A DNA stretch of 64,000 bases from an uncultured Lachnospiraceae bacterium (GCA_944383265.1 CALWOX010000003.1:1-64000); one strand, 5' to 3'. Shown: positions 26,414 to 35,257, counted from the stretch's first letter. A program made the numbers and translations. The notes: a model not told the origin generated them from the sequence alone.

Positions 26414-27211
26414 TTATCTGGAAAGCATCATCCTGTCATTTGCAAATTCTGTGCCGGATGCCTCCTCGAATTTCTTGAGAAGATCGTCAACTGTAAGCCT
26501 TGCTTTCTCTTCTCCCGAGACATCGTATATGATGGTTCCTCTGTCCATCATAATGAGCCTGTTTCCTATAGCTATGGCATCCTTCATATTGTGAGTGACC
26601 ATAAGGGCTGTAAGCTTTTCTCCCTCTACTATTTCTCTGGTAAGCCTGAGAACGGTTGCAGCCGTAGCAGGGTCAAGAGCTGCCGTATGCTCATCCAGAA
26701 GAAGAAGCTTAGGGCGCTTTAAAGTTGCCATGAGAAGCGTGACAGCCTGTCTCTGTCCTCCCGAGAGGAGTCCTACCTTATCGGAAAGCCTCTCCTCAAG
26801 TCCGAGTCCGAGACGGGCAAGCTCTCTCTTATATATCTCTCTTTCCTGAGCATGTACCTGCCAGCCAAGGCCTCTTGTCTTTCCTCTTCTGTATGCCAAA
26901 GAAAGATTCTCCTCTATCTGCATTCCGGCTGCAGTACCCTTCATAGGGTCCTGAAACACTCTTCCGATATACTTTGCTCTCTTGAACTCGGGATCCCTTG
27001 TGACGTTTACTCCGTCTATCTCAACCTTTCCGCAGTCAACAGGAAATACTCCCGCTATGGCGTTGAGCATGGTTGACTTTCCGGCTCCGTTTCCGCCTAT
27101 TACAGTTATAAAGTCGCCGTCATTTATCTCAAAATTCAAATTGTCAAGGGCTCTCTTCTCATTTACAGTGCCCTTGTTAAATGTCTTTGAAACATTCTTT
27201 ATGCTTATCAT
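26414..27211 (-). CDS. ABC transporter ATPase of TrpXYZ-type importer
   Basis: 265 residues. Walker A GGNGAGKST, signature LLSGGQRQAVTLLMA, Walker B LLLLDEHTAALDP (His in place of the usual Pro after DE, typical of this subfamily), switch His in MVTHNMKDA. The start codon abuts the permease stop and has AAGGAGGGC. Third gene of the binding protein-permease-ATPase operon. Substrate probably an aromatic amino acid or related compound, by family only. Confidence 0.88.
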   Translation of the reverse strand: MISIKNVSKTFNKGTVNEKRALDNLNFEINDGDFITVIGGNGAGKSTMLNAIAGVFPVDCGKVEIDGVNVTRDPEFKRAKYIGRVFQDPMKGTAAGMQIEENLSLAYRRGKTRGLGWQVHAQEREIYKRELARLGLGLEERLSDKVGLLSGGQRQAVTLLMATLKRPKLLLLDEHTAALDPATAATVLRLTREIVEGEKLTALMVTHNMKDAIAIGNRLIMMDRGTIIYDVSGEEKARLTVDDLLKKFEEASGTEFANDRMMLSR

Positions 27212-28192
27212 TTATCTGCCCTCCTTGTTCTGAGGATTTAAGGCATTTGCCGAAGGATTTGCGGCCGCATGCTCGTCGGCATAAAGATCACCCTCGGTAT
27301 AGGCGGCCTTCTCACGCCATTTTCTCATAGCTACAGGTATAGCGAGAGCTATGGCAACCAGAAGCGCTGATATGAGCTGCATATCGTTTACATTAAGTCC
27401 GAGCTGTATAGCGTAAGCCCTTATAAGGAAGTAGATGATAGCTCCGACTACAGCCGAGAAGAGCTTTAATCCGAAGTTCTTTACTCTGTTCATCAAAACC
27501 TCGCCTATAACTATGGCGGCAAGGCCTATAACTATGGCTCCTCTTCCCATGTTTGTATCGGCGTACTTCTGCATCTGAGCAACCATTGCTCCCGAAAGGC
27601 CTATAAGTCCGTTTGAAAGGGAAAGAGCTATAAGCTTTGTGTGATTGATATTTACACCCTGAGCCCTTATCATGTCGGCATTGTCTCCTGTGGCTCTTAA
27701 GGCTGCACCTATCTCTGTTCCGAAGAACCAATAGAGAACGGCTATTACTATAAGCACAAGTATGATACCTACTATCAATGCGGCCTGAGACTGGCTCACA
27801 CCGAAGTTATCAACGAAAAATGATATGGTGGAATCGGACTTAAGCAGGGGATTGTTGGACTTTCCGCCCATTATTCTCAGGTTTACGGACCAAAGTCCTA
27901 TCTGGGTCAATATTCCCGCAAGTATAGCCGGAATCTCAAATACGGTATGCAGAATTCCTGTCACAGCACCTGCAAGGAGTCCCGCAAAAAGTCCCATGAC
28001 TGTAGCCAATATGGGATCCACTCCCGAAAGTATAGCGACTGTGCAGACACAGCCCCCCAATGTAAAGCTTCCGTCCGCAGTAAGATCCGGAATGTCCAAA
28101 AGCTTGTAGGTGATATAAACTCCGAGAACCATTATGCCCCAGAGCACGCCCTGTGATACGGCGCCCTGTGTAACTAATAATAAACCGCTCAT
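27212..28192 (-). CDS. ABC transporter permease of TrpXYZ-type importer
   Basis: 326-residue polytopic permease of the BPD_transp_2 group that pairs with ABC_sub_bind receptors. Start QGAVSQGVLWGIMVLGVYITYKLLDIPDLTADGSFTLGG and LRATGDNADMIRAQGVN are typical. About eight to nine membrane segments and a charged C-terminal tail. ATG preceded by AAGGAG. It is separated from the receptor gene by 110 bases holding a 12-bp stem-loop. Confidence 0.88.
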   Translation of the reverse strand: MSGLLLVTQGAVSQGVLWGIMVLGVYITYKLLDIPDLTADGSFTLGGCVCTVAILSGVDPILATVMGLFAGLLAGAVTGILHTVFEIPAILAGILTQIGLWSVNLRIMGGKSNNPLLKSDSTISFFVDNFGVSQSQAALIVGIILVLIVIAVLYWFFGTEIGAALRATGDNADMIRAQGVNINHTKLIALSLSNGLIGLSGAMVAQMQKYADTNMGRGAIVIGLAAIVIGEVLMNRVKNFGLKLFSAVVGAIIYFLIRAYAIQLGLNVNDMQLISALLVAIALAIPVAMRKWREKAAYTEGDLYADEHAAANPSANALNPQNKEGR

Positions 28193-28208
28193 AAAATCTC
28201 CTTACGCT

Positions 28209-28264
28209 GATAATGTTCCGAAGCTGAAAGCCCTCTGTTAAGCGGCCGTCTCCGGAACATCATC
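28209..28264 (-). promoter_or_regulatory. Intercistronic stem-loop after receptor gene
   Basis: Minus-strand arms GATGATGTTCCG and CGGAACATTATC pair over 12 bp with one G-U and a 32-base loop. No U-run follows, so read-through to the permease is expected. Position mirrors the hairpin at 4605-4628 after the other binding-protein gene. Confidence 0.65.
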
Positions 28265-28302
28265 TGTTTTTTATCTGTCTTTATTAATAAGGCAGCGCCT
28301 CA

Positions 28303-29373
28303 TTATTCCATTGTAATGGTAGAGGGGTCGATGCCGAGCTCTGCGGCTGTATCCTCATTTACCATAAGCTGAAGCTTGTCTGAAGGGTAGTACTCTATAG
28401 GCATCTCCGCGGGGTCTGTTCCCTCTGAAAGGATCTGCATAGCCATCTCTCCCGCAACCTTTCCAAGCTCCTTGTAGTCAATAGTATATGTCACAAGTCC
28501 GCCTGCGTCAACCATGCCCTGCTCTCCTACAACTGTGGGAAGGCCGTTCTCATTTGCTATCATTGCAACTGTAGACATTCCTGCAGCAATTACATTATCT
28601 GTAGGTGCGTAAAGTACATCTACCTTTCCTATCATAGACTCAACCATAGTCTGAATGTCATTTGATGTGGCTACTGTATAGTCCACGGCCTCAAGTCCCA
28701 GTTCCTCACATGCCTCATGAGCCATCTCAGCCTGTATAGCTGAATTTGATTCTGCAGAGCAGTAAAGTACGCCTACTGTCTTGGCATCGGGGAATACATT
28801 GTGGAGGAGGCCTATCTGCTCCTTAACGGGAGTAAGGTCTGATGAACCTGTAACATTTCCTCCGGGTGCCGCATTGTCGGCTACGAGTCCTGAATCCGCG
28901 GGATCCGTAACTGCTGTAAGCACTATGGGAATATCTGTAGTCTCGGCGGCAACAGCCTGAGCAGCAGGTGTGGCAATTGCAAATATAAGGTCATCACCGT
29001 CACTCACAAACTTCTGTGCTATAGTAGTACAGCTGGCTGTATCTCCGGATGCGTTCTGCTGATCTATCTCAGCGGGGAAGCCCGCCTCTGTAAGTGCCTC
29101 TACAAATCCCTCATTTGCTCTGTCAAGGGCATCGTGCTGTATATACTGGATAACTCCTATCTTGTAAGTCTCGCCGTCGGCGGCAACCTCTTCACCCGCT
29201 GCCTCGGCATCCTCAGAACTCTCCGCCTCGCTGCTCTCTTCAGAAGTCGCCTCTGTCTCTGAAGCCTCGGTAGCTGCTGCAGTTTCCTCGGAAGAGCCGG
29301 AGCATCCTGCTGCGGTAACAGCCATTGCGGCGATCATACCCATTGCAAGCAATTTTTTAATTGACTTTTTCAT
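28303..29373 (-). CDS. ABC transporter substrate-binding lipoprotein (ABC_sub_bind, TrpX-like)
   Basis: 356 residues. Lipoprotein signal with lipobox VTAAGC (Cys near 24), then an acidic Glu/Ala/Ser linker of about 45 residues and an ABC_sub_bind fold (KIGVIQYIQHDALDRANEGFVEAL, AIATPAAQAVAAETTDIPIVLTAVTDP). TrpX of streptococci belongs to this family and serves tryptophan uptake. GGAGGG precedes the ATG. First gene of the operon, with a near-consensus promoter and palindromic sites just upstream. No tryptophan T-box is visible. Confidence 0.88.
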   Translation of the reverse strand: MKKSIKKLLAMGMIAAMAVTAAGCSGSSEETAAATEASETEATSEESSEAESSEDAEAAGEEVAADGETYKIGVIQYIQHDALDRANEGFVEALTEAGFPAEIDQQNASGDTASCTTIAQKFVSDGDDLIFAIATPAAQAVAAETTDIPIVLTAVTDPADSGLVADNAAPGGNVTGSSDLTPVKEQIGLLHNVFPDAKTVGVLYCSAESNSAIQAEMAHEACEELGLEAVDYTVATSNDIQTMVESMIGKVDVLYAPTDNVIAAGMSTVAMIANENGLPTVVGEQGMVDAGGLVTYTIDYKELGKVAGEMAMQILSEGTDPAEMPIEYYPSDKLQLMVNEDTAAELGIDPSTITME

Positions 29374-29423
29374 AATTTTCCCTCCATATATTTCTGTCGT
29401 TATAACTATGTATTATGAAGGAT

Positions 29424-29452
29424 ACTATAGCACTAATTAAAAGATATGTCAA
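29424..29452 (-). promoter_or_regulatory. Promoter of TrpX-type ABC operon
   Basis: Minus-strand TTGACA, 17-base spacer, TATAGT, about 50 bases upstream of the ATG. Confidence 0.75.
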
Positions 29453-29481
29453 CGCATTAAAGCGTTGTGCTTTGACGCTTT
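29451..29481. promoter_or_regulatory. Overlapping palindromes at the -35 of the TrpX-type operon
   Basis: Two nested inverted repeats share a GCGTT core: AACGC-N6-GCGTT at 29451-29466, touching the -35, and AAAGCGT-N9-ACGCTTT at 29459-29481. They look like binding sites for a dimeric regulator acting just upstream of RNA polymerase. The nearby LysR protein is one candidate. Confidence 0.55.
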
Positions 29482-29530
29482 TGTGCGTTAAATTCAAAAA
29501 AAATAAAGAGAAGCTTCATTCCGCATAAAA

Positions 29531-29560
29531 GAAAAAGAAGCAGTGCCAAAACACCGCTTC
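29531..29560 (-). terminator. Terminator of flavin reductase gene
   Basis: Minus-strand stem GAAGCGGTG/CACTGCTTC with a six-base loop followed by TTTTTC; 38 bases after the stop at 29598. Confidence 0.85.
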
Positions 29561-29597
29561 CCTGCTTTATCTGCCAAACTCCCCCTTATTTGCGGGA

Positions 29598-30104
29598 TCA
29601 CTCCTTTACAAGCACCTTTTCTATTGAACCTATATACATTGTATGGTAATCCTTATCCCCATACCATCTTTCATCATTTTCCTTATTTATGAAATTCTCA
29701 GGCCCCATATACTGTGCATATTCCTTTTTGCATACGATTATAAGCCTTGCCTCCTCAAAGGCCACGGATTCTCCCGCCTCGCATACTGTAAGGCCCGCTT
29801 CCTTTATCTTGTCCCTGTCTCTGCCTGATACGCTTCCGCAAAGGCTTAAGGCCTTTCTGTACTCCTCATCAAATATGGAGATCGTAAAATGATCCTCTCT
29901 GTCCAAAAATTCCTTTGTATATCTGGACTGACGTATATAGCATGTAACAGAAGGCTTTCCCCACATGATTCCGACCGCTCCCCAGCTTGCTGTCATGGTA
30001 TTGCAGTTGTCCTTTTTTCCTGCTGTAACAAGCATCCAGTCCTTTCCTATAAGCTTAAAGGGATTGTCCTTTATTTCCTCAGGCTTTATCTCTTTAAATG
30101 ACAT
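29598..30104 (-). CDS. Flavin reductase family protein
   Basis: 168-residue FMN-binding split-barrel protein: NPFKLIGKDWMLVTAGKKDNCNTMTASWGAVGIMWGKPSVTCYIR and FTISIFDEEYRKALSLCGSVSGRDRDK are typical of short flavin reductases/flavoredoxins of Clostridia. ATG preceded by AAGGAGG. Monocistronic between a promoter at 30156-30184 and a terminator. Divergent from a NADPH-dependent FMN reductase-like gene, so the two may share control. It is unrelated in close sequence to the flavoredoxin at 14421-14993. Confidence 0.85.
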   Translation of the reverse strand: MSFKEIKPEEIKDNPFKLIGKDWMLVTAGKKDNCNTMTASWGAVGIMWGKPSVTCYIRQSRYTKEFLDREDHFTISIFDEEYRKALSLCGSVSGRDRDKIKEAGLTVCEAGESVAFEEARLIIVCKKEYAQYMGPENFINKENDERWYGDKDYHTMYIGSIEKVLVKE

Positions 30105-30155
30105 ACGAATTCCTCCTTAATCCATATATTCGCTCAAAAGAGCGTCAATATTTAT

Positions 30156-30184
30156 AGTATAGAGCAGGGGAAAATAAAGGTCAA
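30156..30184 (-). promoter_or_regulatory. Promoter of flavin reductase gene
   Basis: Minus-strand TTGACC, 17-base spacer, TATACT. The leader includes a perfect small hairpin CGCTC-AAAA-GAGCG at 30131-30144. Confidence 0.7.
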
Positions 30185-30191
30185 TTGCATA

Positions 30192-30269
30192 TGTTTTATT
30201 TGTGTTTTGTGTTTGTTTATTTGAGCTTTGTGTTTTATTTGGTTTTTGTGTTTTGCCATGTATTATTTG
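30192..30269. repeat. Three direct repeats in a G/T-rich strand-biased stretch
   Basis: TGTTTTATTTG at 30192-30202 and 30231-30241, and TGTATTATTTG at 30259-30269, each followed by GTTTT/TGTGTTTT blocks. From about 30190 to 30275 the plus strand is nearly all T and G. The repeats lie between two divergent promoters, which suggests regulator sites or upstream elements. Confidence 0.65.
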
Positions 30270-30273
30270 CGTT

Positions 30274-30302
30274 TTGACCGCTGTTGATGAAAGTCTTATA
30301 AT
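30274..30302 (+). promoter_or_regulatory. Promoter of FMN reductase-like gene
   Basis: TTGACC, 17-base spacer, TATAAT, about 85 bases upstream of the ATG at 30387. Confidence 0.7.
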
Positions 30303-30386
30303 ATATACAGTCTTAAATCAGTGATACATCAAAAATTTAAGACAAAAAATTATAAAAAATAAAACTGATCAAGAGGAGGAATACAC

Positions 30387-31004
30387 ATGAAAGTTCTTAT
30401 GCTTAACGGCAGCCCACGGTTAAACGGCAACACCTCCATAGCTCTTAAAGAGATGGAGAAGATCTTTCTCGGAGAGGGCATCGAGGTAAAGACTATGCAG
30501 ATAGGAAATAAAGATATACGAGGCTGCATAGCCTGCGGCAGCTGCTACAAGACAGGAAAATGCGTCTTTAATGACGATGTAAATGAAATTGCCCGGGAAT
30601 TTGAAGAGGCGGACGGACTTGTTGTGGCAAGCCCTGTCTACTATGCAAGCGCAAATGCCACTCTCATCGCCTGTCTTGACAGGCTTTTCTACAGTACAGG
30701 CTTTGACAAGACCATGAAGGTCGGCGCCGCTGTGGCTGTCGCAAGGCGAGGCGGATGCTCCGCAACCTTCGATGAGCTCAACAAGTACTTCACCATAGCA
30801 GGCATGCCCGTAGCCTCAAGTCAGTATTGGAACAGCGTACACGGAAGACTTCCCGGAGAAGCCGAAAAGGACGCCGAGGGTCTCCAGACCATGCGCACAC
30901 TTGCGAGAAATATGGCATTTCTCATGAAGAGCATCGCCCTCGGCAAAGAAAAATACGGACTTCCCGAAAAGGAAAGCCCGCAGATAACAAATTTCATAAG
31001 CTGA
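30387..31004 (+). CDS. Flavodoxin-fold NAD(P)H-dependent FMN reductase / iron-sulfur flavoprotein-like
   Basis: 205 residues. N-terminal flavin phosphate loop LNGSPRLNGNTSIAL, then a Cys block RGCIACGSCYKTGKCVFNDD (residues 48-65) of the iron-sulfur flavoprotein group, and SPVYYASANATL at the isoalloxazine site. This group reduces quinones, flavins or partner proteins. AGAGGAGG precedes the ATG. Divergent from a flavin reductase gene. Four closely spaced Cys could hold a cluster, but only CxxCxxC plus one more is seen. Confidence 0.85.
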   Translation: MKVLMLNGSPRLNGNTSIALKEMEKIFLGEGIEVKTMQIGNKDIRGCIACGSCYKTGKCVFNDDVNEIAREFEEADGLVVASPVYYASANATLIACLDRLFYSTGFDKTMKVGAAVAVARRGGCSATFDELNKYFTIAGMPVASSQYWNSVHGRLPGEAEKDAEGLQTMRTLARNMAFLMKSIALGKEKYGLPEKESPQITNFIS

Positions 31005-31055
31005 TACAATCGGCACACAAACCATATTCATGTTGAGCTGTCAAAGACCGACACA

Positions 31056-31427
31056 CTATCTTCTCGGTCCACGGTATACAGCTCCGCCCCAACCGAGGAT
31101 CATTGCAAATATCGTCGGAAGGAACATAAGGCCCAGAGCAAAGAGGAATCCCTTTCCGAAGGCCTCCGATAGCTTTAAGCAGGTCATAATGCCGACTATT
31201 ATATTTACGAATGGTATAAGCATAAGGAGGAACATCCAACCGCTCCCCCAAGCTATGGAAAAGGCACAGTATACATTGTATATAGGGATTATTACCGCCC
31301 AGCCGGGTTTCCCCGCCTTCTCAAAAATACGCCAATATCCTATGAAAACAAATATCAGCATAGCCATGCCGAAAATTGTCGAGGCCATTGAAAAACCGAC
31401 GTAACCAAGATCACGCATCAAATTCAT
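31056..31427 (-). CDS. DUF5684 small membrane protein
   Basis: 123 residues with three to four hydrophobic helices. The block IFEKAGKPGWAVIIPIYNVYCAFSIAW and the later FGKGFLFALGLMFLPTIFAMIL are the hallmarks of DUF5684, a small inner-membrane family sometimes found beside signal peptidases. AAAGGAG precedes the ATG. It lies convergent to the FMN reductase gene and downstream of ssrA, separated from it by a strong terminator. Function unknown. Confidence 0.8.
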   Translation of the reverse strand: MNLMRDLGYVGFSMASTIFGMAMLIFVFIGYWRIFEKAGKPGWAVIIPIYNVYCAFSIAWGSGWMFLLMLIPFVNIIVGIMTCLKLSEAFGKGFLFALGLMFLPTIFAMILGWGGAVYRGPRR

Positions 31428-31486
31428 AAATATCTCCTTTGGGCTATTTGCCCTGATTTATTTCCTGACTGCTATAAGGTATGCAT

Positions 31487-31519
31487 AAAAGCGGCTGTAT
31501 GTGAATACAAGCCGCTTTT
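31487..31519 (-). terminator. Terminator of ssrA
   Basis: Near-perfect stem AAAAGCGGCT(T)GTAT with ATACAGCCGCTTTT and a TCAC loop, followed by a short U-run on either strand, just after the tmRNA 3' end. Confidence 0.85.
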
Positions 31520-31534
31520 AAATGTTCAGGATCA

Positions 31535-31877
31535 TGGACCTGAGGGGAATCGAACCCCTGTCCGAAAACCAATTCCTCGTTCTTCTACTATCATAGTCTG
31601 CGGGGAAATTTTCATCCGAGTGCAATGTCACAGACACCACAACACACGGACTAGCTTCATATTACGTACTTCCGCTCAAAGCTTTGCGGAGGCCGTTTCC
31701 TACATAAGTCGATGCCGGTTATTTAAGCTGTAGGTGACTTAAAGCCGACAACGCCGCAATTAGGCAGCGTAAGCTAATTCTCTATCGTTAGCGTTTATAT
31801 TTAATTTCGGAATTTAACGCATCCCCTGCGGATAGCTTCACCGACTGCATGATCCCCGTCGAAACCTGTACAAGCCC
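31535..31877 (-). ncRNA. ssrA: tmRNA
   Basis: About 343 nt. The 5' end GGGCTTG pairs with the 3' end CAGGTCC plus discriminator A to form the acceptor stem (two G-U pairs); CCA is not encoded. The conserved GGTTTCGACGGGGATC follows the 5' arm, and the T-arm GGGGTTCGATTCCCC precedes the 3' arm. The tag frame at 31760-31792 reads ANDRELAYAA then TAA, close to the ANDENYALAA of E. coli. It rescues stalled ribosomes together with SmpB, whose gene is about 0.7 kb upstream. Confidence 0.93.
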
Positions 31878-31895
31878 TTGAAGTTTTACAGGTCA

Positions 31896-31924
31896 ATCAT
31901 ACCGGAGCAGGGGGATTTTGTCAA
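31896..31924 (-). promoter_or_regulatory. Promoter of ssrA
   Basis: Minus-strand TTGACA, 17-base spacer, TATGAT, ending 19 bases before the mature tmRNA 5' end. The short leader would be removed by RNase P. Confidence 0.8.
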
Positions 31925-31947
31925 ATTAAGGCTTTATGCAGATTTTC

Positions 31948-32460
31948 TTACATATAGCTTACTGTGGCGGAGAGTTCCTTTCTTGAACCATGATTCGCAA
32001 GGGGTCCCTGTCCCTCGGCTGCAAAGCCGAGATCAAGAAGCATCAGAACCTCCTCATTTTCAGGCAATCCCAGTTCCTTTGCTGCTGCATCAGGGTCAAA
32101 GAAATTGAGCCAGCAGCTCTCGACTCCCGCATTCTTTGCCGCAAGCATAAGATGAGTAGCTACTATCGATGCATCCTCGACACCTGAATCCCTTTTCTCT
32201 CCGGGATATACAAATACATTATTCTTATCAAAAGCCACAACCAGAACTGTGGGAGCTCCGTATCTGCAGGGAGTGATCTTATCTATCTTTGCAAGGCCCT
32301 CCTCAGACTGAACGACATATATATGCTGCTCCTGAAGATTCTTTGCGGTGGGGGCAACTCTTCCCGCCTCAAGTATCTCATTCAACTGTTCCTTTGAGAT
32401 CTGACGCCCATCGTATTTCTTGCATGAATAGCGTTCTCTTATAAGCTCTGAAAATTCCAT
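31948..32460 (-). CDS. Nitroreductase family protein
   Basis: 170 residues, a compact FMN-dependent nitroreductase: SELIRERYSCKKYDGRQISKEQLNEILEAGRVAPTAKNLQEQH binds FMN phosphate, and EDASIVATHLMLAAKNAGVESCWLNFF is the dimer/flavin helix. Reduces nitro compounds, quinones or flavins with NAD(P)H. Start has GAGGGTATTTT upstream. The gene lies between smpB and ssrA; a stem-loop at 32498-32528 precedes it. Confidence 0.88.
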   Translation of the reverse strand: MEFSELIRERYSCKKYDGRQISKEQLNEILEAGRVAPTAKNLQEQHIYVVQSEEGLAKIDKITPCRYGAPTVLVVAFDKNNVFVYPGEKRDSGVEDASIVATHLMLAAKNAGVESCWLNFFDPDAAAKELGLPENEEVLMLLDLGFAAEGQGPLANHGSRKELSATVSYM

Positions 32461-32495
32461 AAAATACCCTCCTCATATTCTTCTGTCGTTTTCTT

Positions 32496-32528
32496 AAAAA
32501 GCTGTACCGATAACATCGGCACAGCTTT
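32496..32528 (-). terminator. Terminator of smpB
   Basis: Minus-strand stem AAAGCTGT-G-CCGAT / ATCGG-T-ACAGCTTT with a GTT loop, followed by TTTTT. About 50 bases after the smpB stop. Confidence 0.8.
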
Positions 32529-32579
32529 AGTATAATTCTGAAATTCCAAAAAGTAAAATATTTTTCTTTACTCTGAGTC

Positions 32580-33050
32580 TTAAACTCTTATATTAGCGCT
32601 CTTAAATTCTCTCTCAAGCTCTCTCTTCTGCGCTTTCTTGGCCATATCGTCACGCTTGTCATAGAGCTTTTTGCCTCGGCAGAGTCCCACCTCCACCTTT
32701 ACGAGAGGACCTTTAAAGTAAACCTGAAGAGGAACCAGAGTATACCCCTTCTCCGCCACCTTTCCCATGAGCTTATTTATCTCGCCTCTGTGCATAAGGA
32801 GCTTTCTGGTGCGAAGAGGATCCTTATTGAATATATTTCCCTTCTCATAGGGATTTATGTGCATTCCCCAGACATAGAGTTCTCCCTTATCAGCCTTTAT
32901 GAAGGCTTCCTTTATGGAGCAATGTCCCTGCCTTACGGATTTTACCTCAGTGCCGTACAGCTCTATTCCCGCCTCATATTTCTCATCTACAAAATAATCG
33001 TGATATGCCTTTTTATTGTTCGCTATCAAGCGTATACTGTTCTTTCCCAT
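32580..33050 (-). CDS. smpB: SsrA-binding protein SmpB
   Basis: 156 residues, the usual SmpB length. [35 protein letters not shown] is the OB-fold start, and [37 protein letters not shown] contains the conserved core and the C-terminal helix that enters the mRNA channel. The frame extends to a TTG, but the ATG at 33050 has GGTGGCGG upstream and fits the family. It overlaps the end of rnr by 38 bases. SmpB delivers tmRNA to stalled ribosomes. Confidence 0.95.
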   Translation of the reverse strand: MGKNSIRLIANNKKAYHDYFVDEKYEAGIELYGTEVKSVRQGHCSIKEAFIKADKGELYVWGMHINPYEKGNIFNKDPLRTRKLLMHRGEINKLMGKVAEKGYTLVPLQVYFKGPLVKVEVGLCRGKKLYDKRDDMAKKAQKRELEREFKSANIRV

Positions 33051-35184
33051 CTTCCGCCACCATAAAATCAACTGTTCGCATCACCTTGTCAGCATTTGTC
33101 ACTCTGACTCTTATCTCCTGACCGAGCTTATAGCGCTTTCCTGTGCGCTCTCCCTTAAGTTCAAGCTTCGCCTCATCAAATATATAATAATCATCCGTAA
33201 GCGTATTTACATGGACGAGTCCCTCGCAGGTATTAGGAAGCTCCACATAAAAGCCGTAGGAGGTAACACCTGATATTATACCCTCAAACTCCTCATCTAT
33301 AAAGCCTCTCATATACTCTGCCTTCTTCATTTTTTCGCTCTCTCTCTCAGCTTCGTCAGCCCTTCTCTCAAGCTCGGAGGTCTTTACAGCCACATTTTTA
33401 AGTATCTTCTCATAATGTGCTGTTCTCTTTTTACCAAGCTCCCCCCTGAGGCTTTCCTTTATTATCCTGTGGATCTGGAGATCCGGATATCTTCTTATGG
33501 GAGAAGTGAAATGGCAGTAATATCCTGCTGCAAGTCCGAAATGGCCTGTACATTCCGTAGTGTATACAGCCTTCTTCATACTCCTCAAGACAAGCCTCTC
33601 TATGAGAGCTTCCTCCCTTGAGCCCTTAATCTTTTCAAGGAGCTTCCTTATCTGCTTGGGCCTTATCTCCTCATTTTTTGACTGCTTGAGGAAATATCCG
33701 AAATTGCTTATAAGTATATAGAGCTCTCTGATCTTATCAGGATCGGGAGACTCATGAGTTCTGTAAAGGAATGGGAGCTGCCTCCAATAGCAGTCCTCCG
33801 CAACGGTCTCATTTGCGGCGAGCATAAAGTCTTCTATGAGCATATTTGCCGCATTTCTCTCATATGGCTCGATCTTTACAGGTCTCCCCTTTGCGTCCAG
33901 TGTTATCTTTGATTCGGGGAAATCAAAGTCTATACCACCTCTGTTTTCCCTGCGTTTCCTCAGGATCTCGGAGAGTTCCTTCATGAGCATGAACATCGGA
34001 ACAAATTCCTTGTACTGCTCCTTGCGCCTTGCATCGTTCTTTCCTATTATTGCGTAGACATTCTTGTAGCTCATTCGCCTGTCAACGTTTATAACGCTTT
34101 CACAGATCTCATGATCCGTTATCTCGCCCTCTTTATTTATTTTCATTATGCAGGAGAGCGTAAGTCTGTCCACTCCCGCATTCAGGGAACATATCCCGTT
34201 TGAAAGCTTCTTCGGAAGCATGGGTATAACTCTGTCGGGAAGATAAACGCTGGTACCTCGCTTAAGCGCCTCCTTGTCAAGAGCCGAGCCCTCTTCCACA
34301 TATGCGGTGACATCCGCAATATGCACTCCAAGGGTATAGAGCCCTGTGTTCTCATCATAGCTTAAGGTCACAGCATCATCAAGATCCTTTGCATCATCCC
34401 CGTCTATGGTTACGGTCTGAAGTCCTCTAAGGTCAACCCTTCCTTTCTCCTGCCTCTCTGTAACCGCCTCAGGTATGTCCTTTACTTCCTTCAAAACCTC
34501 CTTCGGGAATTCCTCCGGAAGGTCATAGGAACGAACTATGGAGCCTATATCCACTCCGGGATCGTTTACATTACCTATTATCTCTTTTATAACGCCCTCG
34601 GGACTTCTCTTTTCACTGCCGTAATCAGTGATCTTCACGACCACCTTGTGGCCTGTCTCGGCTCCCATGTCCTTGCCCTGAGGTATGAAGATGTCCGAAG
34701 CTATCTTCAGATTATCGGGTATCACAAAACCGAAATTTTTATTTTTCTTGTATATTCCCACGACCTCTTTATTGGCGTGCTCAAGGACATTAAGGACCTT
34801 TCCCTCAGCTCTCTTCCCGAGCTTTTCGTCCTTCTCCCTTTCTATAACTATGCGCACCAGGTCACCGTTTAAAGCCTTCCCTGTATTTTCAGGAGAGATA
34901 AATATATCGTCATCTCTCCCCTCCACCGTTACAAAGCCAAAGCCTCTGCTGTTTCCTGTAAAAGTTCCTGTCACACTGAAAAGCTCGGGCTTTCCGTATT
35001 TTCCCTTTGGAGAAAGTCCGATCTTTCCGTCGTTTACAAGCTCTGTCAAAAGCTCCTTGAGCTCATCTCTCCTCTCCTTTTCCAAATCAAGAAGCATGGC
35101 GAGCTCCTTAAGCTTCATAGGCTTATAAATAGGATCATGCATGAGTTCCGTCAATATCTTCTTCTTTTTTTCTCTGTCTGTCAT
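33013..35184 (-). CDS. rnr: Ribonuclease R
   Basis: 723 residues. N-terminal winged-helix/cold-shock region ([38 protein letters not shown]), central RNB nuclease domain with [15 protein letters not shown] (metal-binding Asp residues), and C-terminal S1 domain ([27 protein letters not shown]). Degrades structured RNA 3' to 5', including mRNAs released by trans-translation. A longer frame begins at 35250; the ATG at 35184 has CGGAAGG and is preferred. Classic secG-rnr-smpB-ssrA order. Confidence 0.94.
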   Translation of the reverse strand: MTDREKKKKILTELMHDPIYKPMKLKELAMLLDLEKERRDELKELLTELVNDGKIGLSPKGKYGKPELFSVTGTFTGNSRGFGFVTVEGRDDDIFISPENTGKALNGDLVRIVIEREKDEKLGKRAEGKVLNVLEHANKEVVGIYKKNKNFGFVIPDNLKIASDIFIPQGKDMGAETGHKVVVKITDYGSEKRSPEGVIKEIIGNVNDPGVDIGSIVRSYDLPEEFPKEVLKEVKDIPEAVTERQEKGRVDLRGLQTVTIDGDDAKDLDDAVTLSYDENTGLYTLGVHIADVTAYVEEGSALDKEALKRGTSVYLPDRVIPMLPKKLSNGICSLNAGVDRLTLSCIMKINKEGEITDHEICESVINVDRRMSYKNVYAIIGKNDARRKEQYKEFVPMFMLMKELSEILRKRRENRGGIDFDFPESKITLDAKGRPVKIEPYERNAANMLIEDFMLAANETVAEDCYWRQLPFLYRTHESPDPDKIRELYILISNFGYFLKQSKNEEIRPKQIRKLLEKIKGSREEALIERLVLRSMKKAVYTTECTGHFGLAAGYYCHFTSPIRRYPDLQIHRIIKESLRGELGKKRTAHYEKILKNVAVKTSELERRADEAERESEKMKKAEYMRGFIDEEFEGIISGVTSYGFYVELPNTCEGLVHVNTLTDDYYIFDEAKLELKGERTGKRYKLGQEIRVRVTNADKVMRTVDFMVAEDGKEQYTLDSEQ

Positions 35185-35209
35185 AAAACCTTCCGTTTCT
35201 TTATAAGTC

Positions 35210-35240
35210 AAAATAAAAGCCCCTGAGATATCAGGAGCTT
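35210..35240 (-). terminator. Terminator or attenuator between secG and rnr
   Basis: Minus-strand stem AAGCTCCTGA / TCAGGGGCTT (one G-U) with a TATC loop, followed by TTATTTT. It may reduce but probably not abolish transcription into rnr. Confidence 0.7.
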
Positions 35241-35257
35241 CAAAATTCAATCAACTG

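Noticed and set aside
30192-30269. Repeats as a CRISPR array
   Set aside because: The units are short, degenerate and unevenly spaced, and no cas gene is near.
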